From Neelides folsomi (taxonomy: Eukaryota; Arthropoda; Collembola; Neelipleona; Neelidae): a stretch of 64,000 nucleotides of DNA. The DNA is taken from assembly GCA_034687125.1 (NCBI GenBank), contig JAQGBZ010000171.1, forward strand, positions 1 through 64,000. The letters are read 5' to 3'. A model generated the notes under the pieces. It saw only the letters and a program-made list of their open reading frames with translations, did not search any database and was not told the DNA's origin. Shown here one piece after another: positions 60,904 through 64,000 of this stretch (its first letter is position 1; each line of letters opens with the position of its first letter). Made by a program: the position numbers and the translations under genes.

Positions 60904-63740
60904 TCACAGGTTGGGTTTGAAGTTTTGGAATCTCCACTTTTGCGTTTCTTTGGCGGAGTCACAGGGACGCATTGACAAATTTTCTTTAGACTCAAGCTCG
61001 AGACATTTGTGGCTCGGACCGTGCTGAACTCGCCCAGTCTATTCGAATATAGATTAAATTAAATAAACGTTAATTTAAAAATTCTAAAACCTGGAAACTA
61101 TTTATAAAGAGCGGGAAACAATAAATATCATTATAAGCACCTCGTGATCGTATATCCAATGCTGATTTCCAAGCGAACCGTGGCACGGGTAAATCATCAC
61201 ATCTTGACCAGCAAAGTCCACACACATTTCATCTCGACGAATTTCTCCCGTTTTGCTAATAAAAATATTAAAATTAATTTTAAAACTATTATCAATATAA
61301 AAATACTAACAATATGTAATTATAATTAGTAATTATTATTATTGAAAATGTATTTTATTTTTTACCTGTATGACCAGTATTGATTTCCTCCTTGCCCATG
61401 GCAAGGATAAAGCCCCACGGGTTTGTTCATCTGTTTCTTGGAAGCTTGCGAGTCGAGACAGGTGGATCCGCCGAGGCCGAGGTTGCGGATCTCCCCATGG
61501 GCCAAAGCCTCTCCAGGAATGAACAACTCAGGGTAGATCTCATTCAAGTACCATTTGAAAGACTTGCAGTTCAAGTCCGCCCTGAGTCTTTGCCTCTCAC
61601 TGATATCCCCAAAGTTCCCGAGATCGTGGCCGATGCGTTGAAAGTAATACTCGGCGTAGTCGTCCATCCACACCTTCGCCAGGCGGACGGAGTTCCTCCG
61701 AAGAACATTCACCCCCGTTCGCCATTTGTACGGACTCCTCTTGCGGAAGATATGACCAACGTGGCTGCATGGAACGATTTCCAATCTACAAATTAAAAAA
61801 TTCTCATTTATTTTATAAATTCTCAGAAATGTTATTATTTAAGAAATATACATTTTTAAAATATAAACATATTTAAAATAATTTCTAACATAATAAACAT
61901 ACTTATAATAACTGTAATAATTCTAACCAAATATAAACCTACTCTCCAGACGCTAAACCAAAGCAGTTCCCGGGTTTTAGAATTTGAATAGGATTATTAA
62001 AATTTTAATCTACAGCAATTAAAATTATGTAACTCTAATTCAAATTCAAAACCCGCGAAATGCATTGACTCAGAGTCTGGAGAGTATACTTTATTTATTA
62101 AAGATATTATAAAAATATTAAAAAGTATATTGTAATTTAAAACTCACCGCCCACCACACATCCACGTTTTAAAGGAAATTTCTAAATTTTCTCCTCCCCA
62201 AATATCAAAACCATCATCATATTCTCCAATTTTGAGGAAGAAATCTCTATGGATGGAAAAGAGACCGCCGGCCATTGTGGGGGAAGCCACTGGTTCGGCG
62301 GAATTTTTATGTCGTTTCCTCTCCAGGTCAGGAATGGCATGCCAAGTGAACTGCAAGTTCCAGTCAAATCCCCCAACGGAGGTTCCTTTTGAGTCTGAGT
62401 AATGATACTCCAAAGTCTCGTCGTCTATGACATCAATGACTGGGCAAACGACGTTTGTGTGGGACTCTTGAATTCTCCGAATCAACGGCTCCAGCCACCC
62501 TTTAGTGGCTTCAATGTGGCTGTCAAGGAATGTAAGAACAGGGGCAGTGGCGGCTCGTGACCCCAGCAGTCGGGCACGGATCAACCCTTCCCTCTTCTGC
62601 GCTCGAACGACCTTCACCTTTTTGCTCACTTTCGCCAGGTAATCCTCCAATTTCCCTTTTACGTGTTCTAAAAACAATTATCAGTTTATTTTTAAATTAT
62701 AAATAGAAAGCTAAGTAGCTTTAAGAATATTCTAATGTATTCAACTTTCACCATTTAACAAGATTAAAGGATTAAGTTAATCCTTGAATTAATTCTAAAA
62801 TTAAAATGGTAATATTGACAGATAGAGAAATTTTATAACTTTAAATTAATTAAATATTTGAAAGGCAAATCTCACCTTGGTCAGAAAAGTCGTCAACGAG
62901 GATGATTTCGTGTATGAGATGCGGAGGGGAATTATCGAGCACGCTGTGGACACTGCGAACAAGCGTCGACCACGCTTCATTGTGAAAGCAAATAATGACT
63001 GATGTGGCTAAATGGAGACCTTCGCCTTTTTCCGATTTGCACCTGAACAAATAAACGAAATAACAATGAATGTCAAAAATCCATCCAATTTATCGAAGGT
63101 AGACCTTTATACAATTCACGATTTCCCCCAATACAAACACGGTAGAAAAATCAATTTAAAAGATCCAATAAAGGAAAACGATCAAACTACCCAAAATACT
63201 GAGTAAGATTTAATTGAGAACAAATGGAACCCGAAAATCGATAATATAAAATTCCTAAAAGAACTTTGTTAATAATTGATAAATCAATAATCTGATTATT
63301 TTTAGAGTGGCTTTTAACTTCATTCATAAATATGTCGAGTGTTAATGTGCTAACCCTGAAAGTAAATTAATTAACTTAAAACGAACTTTAACCAATGAAC
63401 AAATTTAACCAAAACACGTGTTTACTTATAAAATCTAAAAGTTTAATTACCATTCATCTCTCGTGTCTGGAAGTTCTCTCCTGACGGAGATGAGGTCGGA
63501 GACGAATTGATTGAACGCGTTTTTCTTCCATCCCTCCTTCACAAGGGACTGGTCAGTCTCGGAGAGATTATTGAGCTTTACGGCCTTCCCCATGTGGCCA
63601 TATCTTGAGGGTAAGGGCGGGAGGTCAGGGGCGGTCCCGCCGGTCCCGCCACCACTGCTGCTCACAAGTATTGAAAATAGGAAGTAGAGGAGGACGCAAC
63701 CCGCCCCGAACTTCAACACCTTCACCGTCCTCCTTTTCAT
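60904..63740 (-). CDS. Polypeptide N-acetylgalactosaminyltransferase, Pgant5/GLY-5-like (548 aa, six exons)
   Basis: Exons: 63740-63451, 63042-62876, 62667-62148, 61785-61366, 61255-61141, 61038-60904; total 1,647 nt. A type II membrane protein: short basic tail [11 protein letters not shown], then one membrane anchor about residues 12-29. The GT27 domain (about 110-370) shows [20 protein letters not shown], the LDSH metal site (residues 201-203), [18 protein letters not shown] and [15 protein letters not shown] ricin-type lectin domain follows (about 420-548) with GNQYWSY, GNQHWIY and TQKWRF as its three QxW-type motifs. It starts mucin-type O-glycosylation by moving GalNAc from UDP-GalNAc to Ser/Thr in the Golgi. 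Wording such as [20 protein letters not shown] fits the Pgant5/GLY-5 group. Met 63740 is chosen as the only ATG before the anchor. Confidence 0.94.
61940..62086. mobile_element. 147-bp foldback MITE in a GalNAc-transferase intron
   Basis: The left arm (61940-61990) starts TACTCTCCAGAC and ends GGGTTTTAGAATTTGAAT. The right arm (62037-62086), reverse-complemented, starts TACTCTCCAGAC and ends GGGTTTTGAATTTGAAT. The arms are about 50 nt with a divergent middle of about 20 nt and enclose about 45 nt. The outer TA dinucleotides could be the target duplication. The whole element lies in the intron between 61786 and 62147. Confidence 0.8.
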
Positions 63741-64000
63741 CTTCGCCTCTTCGGCATCGCTCGTCAAAACTTAATTAAATTACACCCCTACACGGGCACC
63801 GGGAACCACCAAACTCCACTAGATCCAATTGACTGATGTATTAAATGAAGAGAATAATAAAAAAAAATGTTTTTTTCGCCACGTCGCGAAAGCTCGCGAA
63901 GTCTTGTCTTGACTTCCTTCCTCGCTCCGCTCGATTGAGGGGAGGGAAGGGGGAACCTCGAGATCCCCTTGCAAAACCCCCCGAACCCGAACCACACCAA
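63741..64000 (-). promoter_or_regulatory. 5' UTR and promoter region of the GalNAc-transferase gene
   Basis: Upstream of the ATG at 63740 the sequence becomes GC-rich (CpG-containing runs near 63875-63990), unlike most non-coding DNA in the window, as expected for a core promoter. It carries a TTTTTTT run near 63866 on the minus strand. No further coding exon is needed by the protein model. The window ends here. Confidence 0.5.

Overview
This is a eukaryotic nuclear window from an AT-rich invertebrate genome. Genes are split by GT-AG introns, mostly 50-400 bp, with a few of several kb. The best matches I recall for the encoded proteins are arthropod and vertebrate orthologues (for example a Pgant5/GLY-5-type GalNAc-transferase), so I infer an arthropod, perhaps a crustacean or other non-insect lineage. 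The species cannot be fixed from sequence alone. There is no bacterial, viral or organellar content and no CRISPR array.

Layout. 1-0.3 kb (+): possible 3' end of a cysteine-rich secreted protein. 2.3-7.3 kb (-): KLHDC10-type kelch protein; its long last intron holds a TA-flanked DNA-transposon remnant next to a mariner-type transposase relic. 9.0-20.4 kb (-): a large, mostly disordered protein of about 1,414 residues that I cannot name. 20.4-38.1 kb: a 17.7-kb stretch without a confident gene; a few candidate minus-strand exons may belong to a distal 5' end of the large gene. 38.1-41.8 kb (-): Hook. 42.4-47.4 kb (+): VPS15/PIK3R4. 48.2-50.7 kb (-): two-RRM RNA-binding protein. 51.0-51.9 kb (+): VPS37. 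52.4-54.4 kb (+): QTGAL/B3GNTL1. 54.5-56.6 kb (-): SAAL1. 57.0-60.5 kb (+): USO1/p115. 60.9-63.7 kb (-): polypeptide GalNAc-transferase.

For the ten main genes I built exon-intron models by hand. Every model sums to a multiple of three and keeps phase at each junction (KLHDC10 465 aa, unnamed 1414, Hook 618, VPS15 1201, RRM protein 487, VPS37 193, QTGAL 361, SAAL1 457, USO1 839, GalNAc-T 548).

From 38 to 64 kb the genes alternate as divergent and convergent pairs with little spacing, so shared promoters and abutting 3' ends are likely. Five of these genes act in membrane traffic or the Golgi: Hook (dynein adaptor on endosomes), VPS15 (class III PI3-kinase scaffold), VPS37 (ESCRT-I), USO1 (ER-Golgi tether) and the GalNAc-transferase (Golgi O-glycosylation). 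Whether this grouping is more than chance is open.

The items most worth a second look are the unnamed large gene with its possible distal exons, three TA-flanked terminal-inverted-repeat elements inside introns, a threefold tandem duplication that copies an exon end with its splice donor in the RRM gene, and a GC-AG intron in the kelch gene.
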